NCBI RefSeq assembly: GCF_030068475.1
Contig: NZ_JAQOSP010000026.1
Span: 1-64,000, forward strand
Length of the DNA: 64,000 bases
DNA from: Roseofilum acuticapitatum BLCC-M154
GTDB lineage: Bacteria > Cyanobacteriota > Cyanobacteriia > Cyanobacteriales > Desertifilaceae
Direction: 5' to 3'
The notes under the pieces were generated by a model. That model was given only the letters and a program-made list of their open reading frames with translations. It had not been told where the DNA came from and did not search any database. Positions 16,155 to 24,454 of this stretch are shown one piece after another. The translations under genes were made by a program, and so were the position numbers. The first letter of the stretch is position 1, and the number at the start of each line of letters is the position of its first letter.

Positions 16155-17681
16155 ATGATAGCAACCCTGAAGTCCACAACTGCTCAATTAGAAGAATTGA
16201 AAGCAAGGGTCACCGAGATCTACGATATTAATGCGGCTGTTTCTGTACTCTATTGGGATCAGGCGACTTATATGCCCTCTGGTGGGGCTGGGGCTAGGGG
16301 ACGACAGATCGCCCTGTTGCGACAAATGGCCCATCAGAAATTGACTGATCCTCAGTTAGGACAGTTGTTGGCTGATTTAGAGACTGGGCAAAAAAACTGG
16401 GATTATCATTCCTCAGAAGCGAGTTTAATTCGCATTACTCGTCGCAATTATCAACGAGCGATACAAGTGCCTGGGGATTTTGTGGCCCAGTTTTCGGCCC
16501 ATCGCAGTCGCTGTTACGAAGCTTGGGCGAAAGCGAAGGAAGAGGATAATTTTGCTCTGGTGCAACCGGAGTTAGAAAAAACCCTGGATTTTACTCGCCA
16601 GTATGCGAGTTTTTTTGCTGGCTATGACCATATTGCCGATCCATTGATTGAAGAGGTGGATTATGGGATGACTACGGCAACTCTGCGACCGTTGTTTGCC
16701 CAGTTGCGTCAGAAGTTAGTACCATTGGTGGAGGCTATTTCCTCTTGTCCCCAACCGGATGTTTCCTGTGTGCAGCAAGGGTTCGATCGCCAAAAACAAT
16801 TGCAGTTTACCCTAAATCTGTTGCGGCAAGTGGGGTATGATTTTAATCGCGGTCGTCAGGATGAGAGCTTGCATCCGTTTACCACCAGTTTTTCCATTGG
16901 TGATGTGCGAATTACCACCCGTGTGCGGGAAAACGACCTGACGGAGGCTCTGTTTAGTACGATTCATGAGATGGGCCATGGGTTCTATGAGCAGGGATTA
17001 GATCCCAGTTTAGAGGGTACGCCCTTAGCAGAAGGGACATCCTCTGGAGTCCATGAGAGTCAGTCGCGACTGTGGGAAAATTTGGTGGGGCGATCGCCAG
17101 AATTTTGGCAGTATTTTTATCCTCAGTTGCAGAAAACGTTCCCGGATCAATTGCAGGATGTTGCTTTAGATCGCTTTTACCGAGCCATTAACCGGGTGGA
17201 GCGATCGCTGATCCGCACGGATGCCGATGAGGTCACCTATAATCTCCATGTGATGATTCGCTTTGACCTCGAATTAGAATTACTTGAAGGCTCTCTAGAA
17301 GTGCGGGATCTGCCCGAAGCTTGGAATGCTCGCTATCAGTCCGATCTCGGAGTCTGTCCAGAGAGCGATCGCCTGGGAGTGCTTCAGGATGTTCATTGGT
17401 ACACCTCCACCCTCGGAGCCATGTTCCAGTGCTACACCTTGGGAAACATTATGAGCGCTCAAATTTATCAAGCCGCTCTCCAGGATCTGCCCCACCTGAA
17501 AGACGACATTGCCCAAGGTCATTTTGCCCCCTTACACCAGTGGTTAATCGATCATATCTATCAATTTGGCAGTGTCTACACCCCACTGGAGTTAATGCAA
17601 AAAGTCACGGGTAGCGATTTGAAAATTGCCCCATTTGTGGATTACATTGAGCAGAAATATCGGCAATTGTATAATTTCTAA
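16155..17681 (+). CDS. M32 carboxypeptidase (Taq type)
   Basis: This is a cytosolic zinc metallocarboxypeptidase that trims C-terminal residues from peptides. The 508-residue length fits the M32 family. The zinc motif is HEMGH in STIHEMGHGFYEQG, with the third ligand supplied downstream by the glutamate of GVHESQSRLWEN. Both blocks, plus the N-terminal SVLYWDQATYMPSGG and the late RFDLELELLEG, are characteristic. No signal peptide is present. It stands alone and is followed by a CCCTCTCCC-type repeat. Confidence 0.95.
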   Translation: MIATLKSTTAQLEELKARVTEIYDINAAVSVLYWDQATYMPSGGAGARGRQIALLRQMAHQKLTDPQLGQLLADLETGQKNWDYHSSEASLIRITRRNYQRAIQVPGDFVAQFSAHRSRCYEAWAKAKEEDNFALVQPELEKTLDFTRQYASFFAGYDHIADPLIEEVDYGMTTATLRPLFAQLRQKLVPLVEAISSCPQPDVSCVQQGFDRQKQLQFTLNLLRQVGYDFNRGRQDESLHPFTTSFSIGDVRITTRVRENDLTEALFSTIHEMGHGFYEQGLDPSLEGTPLAEGTSSGVHESQSRLWENLVGRSPEFWQYFYPQLQKTFPDQLQDVALDRFYRAINRVERSLIRTDADEVTYNLHVMIRFDLELELLEGSLEVRDLPEAWNARYQSDLGVCPESDRLGVLQDVHWYTSTLGAMFQCYTLGNIMSAQIYQAALQDLPHLKDDIAQGHFAPLHQWLIDHIYQFGSVYTPLELMQKVTGSDLKIAPFVDYIEQKYRQLYNF

Positions 17682-17688
17682 AGAACAG

Positions 17689-17778
17689 ACCCTCTCCCTA
17701 TATCCCTCTCCCTTGGGAGAGGGACTTCTGCTCCCCTTCTCCTGCGGGAGAAGGGGGTAGGGGGATGAGGGGCAGCTA
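17689..17778. repeat. CCCTCTCCC / GGGAGAGGG dispersed repeat
   Basis: The element reads CCCTCTCCCTATATCCCTCTCCC, then GGGAGAGGGACTTCTGCTCC, then CCTTCTCCTGCGGGAGAAGGGGG and ends GGGGATGAGGGGC. It forms two successive hairpins. The same architecture is present at 14117-14227, 47391-47472 and, in part, 48333-48374. It lies between the carboxypeptidase and lhgO genes and could act as a terminator in either direction. Confidence 0.85.
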
Positions 17779-17818
17779 TTACATAACTCATTTAGGTTCG
17801 CTATAGAGGATATCGATT

Positions 17819-19027
17819 ATGTATGATTTTGCAATAATTGGGGGCGGAATTGTCGGTTTAGCCACAGCACTAGCCTTGCAAAATCGTTTTCCCAACGCCC
17901 AAATATCAGTATTAGAAAAAGAGCCTCAATTAGCCTGCCATCAAACGGGCAATAATAGCGGTGTGATTCATTCAGGAATATACTATAAACCCGGAAGCTT
18001 GAAAGCCCGTTTAAGTCGTGCTGGATCAAAATCCATGGTCGAGTTTTGCCAACAGCATGATATCCCCCATGATGTTTGTGGTAAAGTGATTGTTGCCACA
18101 GCTCAAAACCAGTTAACCCAATTAGAAAAACTCTATCAGCGCGGCTTAGAAAATGGGTTAGAAGTGGCGAAAATTTCCGCCGAAGAAGTAAAGGAAATTG
18201 AACCCCATGTAAGTTGTTTAGCCGGGATTCGGGTGAAAACAACTGGCATTGTTGACTATCGCCAAGTCTGTGAAAAATATGCCCAGTTAATTTCCGAAGC
18301 TGGGGGCGAGATTCGCCTGAATACGAAGGTGGAAAACTGGCGGGAGATGGGTGAAACGATTATTCTCGAAACTTCCCAAGGGGAAATTGAAGCCAAATTT
18401 GTGATTAATTGTGGGGGATTATTTAGCGATCGCCTCACCCAGATGAGTGGGATGCAGCCCCAAGCCAAAATCATTCCCTTTCGCGGTGAATATTACGAAC
18501 TCAAGCCAGAAAAGCGTTATTTGGTCAAAAACCTCATTTATCCCGTTCCCAACCCAGAATTCCCCTTTTTAGGCGTTCACTTTACCCGCATGATCGATGG
18601 CTCTGTCCATGCGGGGCCGAATGCGGTGTTAAGTTTGAAACGGGAAGGCTATCAAAAAACGGATGTGGATCTGGCTGATGTTGCCGACATGCTCACCTAT
18701 CCTGGACTGTGGAAACTCGCGGCTAAACATGGCAAAGAGGGCATTAAAGAGATTATTCGCTCGTTTAGTAAGGCGGCTTTTGTCCATAGTCTGCAACAAT
18801 TAATTCCCGAAGTGCAAGCGGAAGATGTGATCCCTACCCATGCGGGGGTTCGCGCTCAAGCCTTGAAACCTGATGGAGCGTTAGTTGATGATTTTTTGAT
18901 TCTCCAGGATAAGCGAAAAATGCATGTGTGTAATGCACCTTCTCCTGCGGCAACGGCTTCTTTGGAAATTGGTCGAGAAATTGCAGCACAAGTGCCTGAA
19001 CTACAGGGACTTATGACTTATAGCTGA
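17819..19027 (+). CDS. lhgO: L-2-hydroxyglutarate oxidase
   Basis: This FAD-dependent oxidase converts L-2-hydroxyglutarate to 2-oxoglutarate. The N-terminal dinucleotide motif is IIGGGIVGLATALALQ, and the family block NSGVIHSGIYYKPGSLKA lies about 40 residues later. The C-terminal THAGVRAQALKPDGALVDDF is diagnostic of LhgO. The 402-residue length is normal. Its neighbours downstream are succinic semialdehyde dehydrogenase and 2-oxoglutarate decarboxylase, the two steps that would consume its product. A strong hairpin plus T-run 144 nt past the stop may separate the transcripts. Confidence 0.92.
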   Translation: MYDFAIIGGGIVGLATALALQNRFPNAQISVLEKEPQLACHQTGNNSGVIHSGIYYKPGSLKARLSRAGSKSMVEFCQQHDIPHDVCGKVIVATAQNQLTQLEKLYQRGLENGLEVAKISAEEVKEIEPHVSCLAGIRVKTTGIVDYRQVCEKYAQLISEAGGEIRLNTKVENWREMGETIILETSQGEIEAKFVINCGGLFSDRLTQMSGMQPQAKIIPFRGEYYELKPEKRYLVKNLIYPVPNPEFPFLGVHFTRMIDGSVHAGPNAVLSLKREGYQKTDVDLADVADMLTYPGLWKLAAKHGKEGIKEIIRSFSKAAFVHSLQQLIPEVQAEDVIPTHAGVRAQALKPDGALVDDFLILQDKRKMHVCNAPSPAATASLEIGREIAAQVPELQGLMTYS

Positions 19028-19170
19028 TCCCTGCATCTATAATATTAGGAGCGATCGCACATATTTCTTAACTTTAGATGTAGTCACTACAATACCTAAG
19101 TGATACAAATTGTAGAGTTTCAATCTTGTAATCCTCCATTGTATCTAAAATTTAAATTAAGACAATCTGT

Positions 19171-19222
19171 AAAAGTCTTTTGCCGGAAAGACCAATCTCC
19201 GATCGGGCAAAAGGCTTTTTTA
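19171..19222 (+). terminator. Strong hairpin and T-run in the leader of the succinic semialdehyde dehydrogenase gene
   Basis: The arms AAAAGTCTTTTGCC (19171-19184) and GGCAAAAGGCTTTT (19206-19219) pair over 14 bp with a single G-U wobble. The right arm runs into TTTTTT, as in an intrinsic terminator. The loop is about 21 nt. It ends 30 nt before the ATG at 19252. It may simply end the lhgO transcript, or it may be a conditional terminator (attenuator) in the dehydrogenase leader. The sequence upstream gives no riboswitch that I recognise. Confidence 0.75.
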
Positions 19223-19251
19223 TCGCATGATCCACTTGAGGAAGAAACTGC

Positions 19252-20619
19252 ATGGGCATTGCCACTGTTAACCCAGCAACCGGAGAAACTTGCCAAACCT
19301 TTTCAGCACTCACAGATGCTGAACTAGAGAAGAAATTAGCTTTAGCACAACAAGCCTTTTTAGAGTATCGTCAGACTTCCTTTGACCAAAGAGCCACTTG
19401 GTTAAAGCAAACGGCGGATATTGTGGAAGCCGAAGCCCAAAAGTTTGGCAAAATTATTACCTTAGAAATGGGGAAACCCATTAAACAAGCGATCGCCGAA
19501 GTGAAAAAATGCGCCCTCGTCTGTCGCTACTATGCCGATCGCGCCGAAGAGTTTCTCAGCCCCACCTATACTGAAACTGATGCCAGTCAAAGCTTTGTGG
19601 CTTACCATCCCCTGGGGGCTATTTTAGCGGTGATGCCTTGGAATTTCCCCTTCTGGCAAGTCTTCCGGTTTGCAGCTCCGGCACTGATGGCGGGGAATGT
19701 GGGACTGCTCAAACATGCTTCTAATGTGCCCCAATGTGCGATCGCCCTGGAAGAAATCTTTACCCAAGGTGGTTTCCCCCCTGGAGTCTTCCAAACGCTC
19801 CTAGTCGGTGCAGATAAGGTCGCCCAAATTGTAGCTGATGACCGAGTAAAAGCTGCTACTTTAACCGGCTCGGAACCCGCAGGAGCCAGTTTAGCCTCCA
19901 TTGCTGGAAAACACATTAAAAAAACCGTCCTCGAACTCGGTGGTACTGACCCCTTTATTGTCCTGGAGAGCGCCGATCTCGATGCAGCCGTTGCCACTGC
20001 GGTGACGGCGAGACTGCAAAACAATGGTCAGTCCTGCATTGCCGCTAAACGGTTTATTGTGGTGGAGGCGATCGCCGATCGCTTCCAAAACGCCCTGGTA
20101 GAAAAATACCGGCAACTCAGTATCGGTGACCCCATGGACGAGGCTAATGATATTGGCCCCCTAGCGACCCCCAGTATCCTGAAAGAAGTGGATCAACTGG
20201 TGCAAGCCTGTGTGAGTCAAGGGGCAGAAGTTCTGATTGGTGGCAAACCTTTAGGCGATCGCCCAGGAAACTACTACCCGCCCACCATTTTAGCTAACAT
20301 TCCCCCCGGCACTCCCGCCGACACCGAAGAATTTTTCGGCCCTGTTGCGCTCCTGTTCCGGGTTAAAGACATCGACGAAGCCATTACTGTGGCGAACTCC
20401 ACCTCTTTAGGACTAGGAGCGAGTGCTTGGACAACTAACGAACAAGAGTGCGATCGCCTTATTCGCGACTTAGAAGCCGGAGCCGTCTTCATCAACGGTA
20501 TGGTCAAATCTGACCCCCGTCTTCCTTTCGGTGGCATCAAGCGATCGGGCTACGGCCGAGAACTGAGCGTCGAAGGTATCCGCGAATTTGTCAACCTCAA
20601 AACCGTTTGGATAAAGTAG
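19252..20619 (+). CDS. Succinic semialdehyde dehydrogenase (NAD(P)+)
   Basis: The 455-residue enzyme belongs to the aldehyde dehydrogenase superfamily and oxidises succinic semialdehyde to succinate. The catalytic cysteine lies in NNGQSCIAAKRF and the general base glutamate in VLELGGTDPF. The cofactor-binding AVMPWNFPFWQ and TLTGSEPAG blocks are intact. It is followed after 124 nt by the 2-oxoglutarate decarboxylase gene. In Synechococcus PCC 7002 the equivalent pair closes the TCA cycle in place of 2-oxoglutarate dehydrogenase, and the same role is likely here. The start follows GAGGAAG, a fair ribosome site. Confidence 0.92.
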   Translation: MGIATVNPATGETCQTFSALTDAELEKKLALAQQAFLEYRQTSFDQRATWLKQTADIVEAEAQKFGKIITLEMGKPIKQAIAEVKKCALVCRYYADRAEEFLSPTYTETDASQSFVAYHPLGAILAVMPWNFPFWQVFRFAAPALMAGNVGLLKHASNVPQCAIALEEIFTQGGFPPGVFQTLLVGADKVAQIVADDRVKAATLTGSEPAGASLASIAGKHIKKTVLELGGTDPFIVLESADLDAAVATAVTARLQNNGQSCIAAKRFIVVEAIADRFQNALVEKYRQLSIGDPMDEANDIGPLATPSILKEVDQLVQACVSQGAEVLIGGKPLGDRPGNYYPPTILANIPPGTPADTEEFFGPVALLFRVKDIDEAITVANSTSLGLGASAWTTNEQECDRLIRDLEAGAVFINGMVKSDPRLPFGGIKRSGYGRELSVEGIREFVNLKTVWIK

Positions 20620-20621
20620 GG

Positions 20622-20743
20622 TCAAGGGAATAGGGAATAGGGAATAGGGAATAGGAAAACAATATTTTCCCCGTCCCCCATCCCCCCATCCCCCCATCCC
20701 CCCAATCCCCCATCCCCCATCCCCCTATCCCATCCCCATTCCC
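20622..20743. repeat. GGGAATA and CCCCAT minisatellite tract
   Basis: The 124-nt space between the dehydrogenase and decarboxylase genes is made almost entirely of two simple tracts: four GGGAATA units, then roughly ten CCCCCATC-like units. Similar GGGAATA or GGGAATG tracts occur at 36604-36634 and 49387-49425. The tract probably varies in copy number and could alter spacing to the downstream ATG. Confidence 0.85.
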
Positions 20744-22381
20744 ATGAATACCGCAGAATTATTGATCCGTTGTTTAGAAAACGAAGGCGTTAAATACATC
20801 TTTGGACTCCCTGGAGAAGAAAACATGGCAGTGCTAAAAGCACTCACCCACTCCTCTATCCAATTTATTACCACCCGCCACGAACAAGGGGCCGCCTTCA
20901 TGGCCGACGTTTATGGTCGTCTCACCGGTAAAGCCGGGGTCTGTCTATCCACCCTCGGCCCCGGAGCCACCAACCTGATGACTGGGGTTGCTGATGCCAA
21001 CCTCGATGGCGCTCCCCTAGTCGCCATTACCGGCCAAGTGGGTACAGACCGGATGCATATTGAGTCCCATCAATATCTCGATTTAGTTTCCATGTTTAGT
21101 GCGGTTACCAAATGGAATACCCAAATTGTGCGTCCAAGCAATACGAGGGAAATTGTCCGCCGCGCTTTCAAAATTGCTCAAACGGAAAAACCGGGTGCAG
21201 TCCATATTGATTTACCCGAAAATATTGCCGCCATGCCCGCAGAAGGTGACCCCTTAAAACGAGACAAAAAAGATAAGTTCTATGCCGCTTATCATAGTCT
21301 CAATGAAGCGGCTTTAGTGATTTCTAAAGCCAAGTTTCCCATGATTTTAGTGGGCAATGGAGCGATTCGCGCCAATGCCAGCGAAGCCTTAACGGAGTTT
21401 GCTACCCATTTGAATATTCCGGTGGCTAATACGTTTATGGGTAAGGGGGCAATTCCCTATAGTCATCCTTTATCCTTGTGGACAACGGGATTAAAGCAAC
21501 GGGATTTTATTAGTTGTGCGTTTGATCGCACGGATTTAGTGATTGCCATTGGTTATGACCTGATTGAATATTCCCCGAAAAAATGGAATCCTAATAAAAA
21601 CATTCCCATCGTTCATATTGGGGCAAAACCGGCTGAAATTGATAGCAGCTATATTCCCGAAGTGGAAGTGGTGGGAGATATTTCGGATGCGCTGTTGGAA
21701 ATTTTGCGGCGCTGCGAGCGATCAGAAAAACCCGATCCTTATATTCATCAACTGCGATCGGAAATTCGCGAAGATTACGAACAATATGCCAACGATCCAG
21801 GGTTCCCGGTGAAACCGCAAAAAATTGTGTATGATTTGCGGCAAGTGATGGGGCCCGAAGATGTGGTTATTTCTGATGTGGGCGCTCATAAAATGTGGAT
21901 GGCTCGCCATTATCACTGCGATCGCCCCAATACCTGTATTATTTCTAACGGATTTGCCGCCATGGGCATTGCCATTCCAGGGGCGATCGCCGCTAAATTA
22001 GTGTATCCCGATCATAAGGTAGTCGCAGTCACCGGTGATGGGGGCTTCATGATGAACTGTCAGGAGCTAGAAACCGCTCTAAGAGTGAAAACCCCCTTTG
22101 TTACCATTATCTTTAATGATGGGGGGTATGGCTTAATTGAGTGGAAACAGGAAGACCAATATGGGGAATCGGCATTCATTAAGTTTACCAATCCTGACTT
22201 CGTTAAATTAGCGGAAAGTATGGGATTAAAAGGATACCGAGTAGATGCTGCGGAAAACTTATTGCCCATCCTCAAAGAAGCCTTAGAACAAGACGTTCCT
22301 GCGGTGATTGATTGTCCTGTAGACTATCGAGAAAATGCCCGCTTTAGTAAAAAAGCCGGTGGCTTAAGTTGTAGCATTTAG
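20744..22381 (+). CDS. Thiamine-diphosphate enzyme, 2-oxoglutarate decarboxylase of the cyanobacterial TCA bypass
   Basis: The 545-residue protein is related to the acetolactate synthase large subunit. The catalytic glutamate is in TTRHEQGAAFMADVYGR, and the thiamine-diphosphate motif runs from GDGGFMMNCQELETA to NDGGYGLIEW. By overall similarity it could be labelled acetolactate synthase. However, it lies next to succinic semialdehyde dehydrogenase, as in the Synechococcus PCC 7002 pair shown to convert 2-oxoglutarate to succinate. That makes 2-oxoglutarate decarboxylase the better call. No ilvN-type small subunit is nearby, which supports this. Product specificity is inferred from context. 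Confidence 0.85.
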   Translation: MNTAELLIRCLENEGVKYIFGLPGEENMAVLKALTHSSIQFITTRHEQGAAFMADVYGRLTGKAGVCLSTLGPGATNLMTGVADANLDGAPLVAITGQVGTDRMHIESHQYLDLVSMFSAVTKWNTQIVRPSNTREIVRRAFKIAQTEKPGAVHIDLPENIAAMPAEGDPLKRDKKDKFYAAYHSLNEAALVISKAKFPMILVGNGAIRANASEALTEFATHLNIPVANTFMGKGAIPYSHPLSLWTTGLKQRDFISCAFDRTDLVIAIGYDLIEYSPKKWNPNKNIPIVHIGAKPAEIDSSYIPEVEVVGDISDALLEILRRCERSEKPDPYIHQLRSEIREDYEQYANDPGFPVKPQKIVYDLRQVMGPEDVVISDVGAHKMWMARHYHCDRPNTCIISNGFAAMGIAIPGAIAAKLVYPDHKVVAVTGDGGFMMNCQELETALRVKTPFVTIIFNDGGYGLIEWKQEDQYGESAFIKFTNPDFVKLAESMGLKGYRVDAAENLLPILKEALEQDVPAVIDCPVDYRENARFSKKAGGLSCSI

Positions 22382-22705
22382 TTGATCAATCGATAGTAAT
22401 ATAGCGCGTTGCGCTGTATAGATGGACAGTAGGAAAAGATCCCCCCTTGCCCCCCTTAAAAAGGGGGGAATAGAAAAGTCCCCCTTTTTAAGGGGGATTT
22501 TCCGCAAGCGGACATGAAAGGGGGATCAAGATGTCCCACATAAAACGCGAAAACTGCTGTAAAAAGCAGGGGGTTTTCATTTTCACAAATTATACCACAA
22601 CAAAAGCAAAATCTTTGCTTCTCAAAACCGTTTTTTTGGCCCGGTTCAATTCTCTGTCAGCCAAGAATAACGTACCTCATAAAAGCGCAAGGTGCTGTAA
22701 ATCAA
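22382..22705. other. Intergenic region with C-rich hairpin repeat
   Basis: No gene is supported. At about 22438-22528 lies a copy of the dispersed hairpin family with CCCCCCTTAAAAAGGGGGG and CCCCCTTTTTAAGGGGG cores, ending GAAAGGGGGATC. At 22549-22578 the arms GAAAAC..TGCT and AGCA..GTTTTC form a weaker hairpin followed by ATTTTC, a candidate terminator for the decarboxylase gene. The remainder to the arsC stop is featureless. Confidence 0.6.
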
Positions 22706-23098
22706 CTATAATTGGGCAATTAACCCTTCTACTCGTTCCTTAACTTCTCCCCGAACTCGGCGAAAGGTTTCCAAGGGTTGACCGTCGGGATCGTCGAGTT
22801 GCCAATCTTCAAAAATTTCTCGCAAAACCCAATCTTGGGGCAAGTTCACCCCACAGCCACAGAGGGAAATAACGGCATCATAATCTTCAGCCTTAAAGTC
22901 ACTAATGGGATCGGAAGTTTGACCGGTAATATCAATGCCAATTTCTTTCATGACTTCAATGGCAGTGGGATGAACCCTAGAGGATTCTAAACCGCAACTG
23001 GTGACTTCAATTTTGTCTTCACCTAAACTGCGAGCAAATCCTTCTGCCATTTGGGAACGACAGGAGTTGCGTTTACAGACAAACATGACTTTTTTCAT
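22706..23098 (-). CDS. arsC: Arsenate reductase, Synechocystis ArsC type
   Basis: ArsC reduces arsenate to arsenite, which the adjacent Acr3 exports. The 130-residue protein has the low-molecular-weight phosphatase-like loop VCKRNSCRSQMAEGFA with C8, and the pair C80/C82 in LCGCGVN. These are the three cysteines used by the glutaredoxin/glutathione-dependent Synechocystis enzyme. It begins 15 nt after the acr3 stop and is evidently co-transcribed with it. No arsH or arsR gene is in the window. Confidence 0.92.
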   Translation of the reverse strand: MKKVMFVCKRNSCRSQMAEGFARSLGEDKIEVTSCGLESSRVHPTAIEVMKEIGIDITGQTSDPISDFKAEDYDAVISLCGCGVNLPQDWVLREIFEDWQLDDPDGQPLETFRRVRGEVKERVEGLIAQL

Positions 23099-23113
23099 GG
23101 AAATGACCTCAAA

Positions 23114-24259
23114 CTATCTCAAAGAATCAATACAGCGCGGATCGAGTAAAGTTGCTTTTTCTGGATTTCGAGGAAACCAAAAAGCTGTTTTTTTACAAAT
23201 TTCTACTAATAGCAACATCACTGGGACTTCGATTAAGACTCCCACAACGGTGGCTAAAGACGCGCCAGAATTAAGACCAAACAGCATCACGGATGTGGCA
23301 ATCGCGACCTCAAAGTGATTGCTTGCACCAATTAAAGCAGCAGGGGCTGCATCTTCGTAAGTCAGATTGAGTTTGAATGCCAGAACATAAGTGATTAAAA
23401 AGATAAAGTGGGTTTGAATAAACAAGGGAACTGCAATTAATAAGATATGCAGGGGGTTATTGACAATGAGATCTCCTTTAAAGGCAAAAAGAAGGACTAA
23501 AGTTAACAACAGAGCGGTTGTGGCAATGGGACTCAGATAGTGTAAAAAACGACGCTCAAACCAGTCTTTTCCTTTGTATTTAAATATCCAATAACGACTA
23601 TAAATTCCAGCCGCTAAAGGCAAACCTACATAGATTAAAACTGAGAAGACGATGGTTTGCCAAGGAACCACTAAATTATTGACGGAAAGCAGCCATTTCC
23701 CCAGGGGAGCATAGAGGAAGAGCATGGCTAATGAGTTGACAGCAACCATGACTAGAGTATGCCCTTGATTGCTATAGGAAAGATATCCCCACATCAGTAC
23801 CATTGCTGTACAAGGAGCAATTCCTAATAAGATACACCCAGCAATATAGGAGTTAGCTAAGGTTACTTCTGAGCCTCGAATGATCTCCGTTGAGTTTAAT
23901 AGGGGTAAAAAAAACCAGCCCAAAAAGAACTGGGCAAAAACGACCATAGTAAAGGGTTTAACTAACCAATTAATGACTAATGTCAAAAGTACAGGTTTAG
24001 GATTTTTTGAAGCTTTTACTGCTTGGGAGAAATCTATTTTTACCATGATGGGATACATCATAAAAAATAGACAGATGGCAATGGGAATTGAAACATTATA
24101 GACACTCATTGAGTCTAAGGTTTCTGCGACTCTAGGAAAGGTACGCCCTAAGATGATACCGAGAATGATACAAAGGGCAACCCAAAGGGTAAGGTATGCT
24201 TCAAAGATGCTGAGAGTTCCTCCCGCTTTGACTGCCTTGGGATTAATTTTGTTAGCCAT
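23114..24259 (-). CDS. acr3: Arsenite efflux transporter of the Acr3 family
   Basis: This 381-residue protein has about ten membrane helices and the Acr3 signature. [13 protein letters not shown] contains the essential cysteine, and [19 protein letters not shown] lies near the C-terminus. It exports arsenite across the cytoplasmic membrane by proton antiport. The gene is first in the acr3-arsC pair. The C-terminal extension (about residues 345-381) is hydrophilic. The promoter must lie in the 195 bp between 24260 and 24454, where I see no obvious ArsR operator. Confidence 0.93.
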   Translation of the reverse strand: MANKINPKAVKAGGTLSIFEAYLTLWVALCIILGIILGRTFPRVAETLDSMSVYNVSIPIAICLFFMMYPIMVKIDFSQAVKASKNPKPVLLTLVINWLVKPFTMVVFAQFFLGWFFLPLLNSTEIIRGSEVTLANSYIAGCILLGIAPCTAMVLMWGYLSYSNQGHTLVMVAVNSLAMLFLYAPLGKWLLSVNNLVVPWQTIVFSVLIYVGLPLAAGIYSRYWIFKYKGKDWFERRFLHYLSPIATTALLLTLVLLFAFKGDLIVNNPLHILLIAVPLFIQTHFIFLITYVLAFKLNLTYEDAAPAALIGASNHFEVAIATSVMLFGLNSGASLATVVGVLIEVPVMLLLVEICKKTAFWFPRNPEKATLLDPRCIDSLR

Positions 24260-24454
24260 AAACTTCTTTTTATATACGGAATTTTGCTTGCTTTATGAGG
24301 TACATTAAATGGAGAACAGGGGACAGGGAACAGGGAATGGACGTTATATCCTTGAGAGTCCCACTTGTTATCATTTCAAAAATTGGTCAAATGTCAAGTT
24401 AAGGTAGGGTTAATTTCTGGTTAAGTGAGTTTAAGGTTTAATCCTGTTTGATTT

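Noticed and set aside
19078-19110. NtcA-type site (GTA-N8-TAC) in the dehydrogenase leader
   Set aside because: GTA and TAC words occur near 19080-19095, but the spacing is 10 rather than 8, so no NtcA site is claimed.
22531-22743. 70-codon open frame on the + strand after the decarboxylase gene
   Set aside because: It runs into the antisense of arsC, is Lys/Asn/Ser-rich without family features, and starts in repeat-derived sequence.
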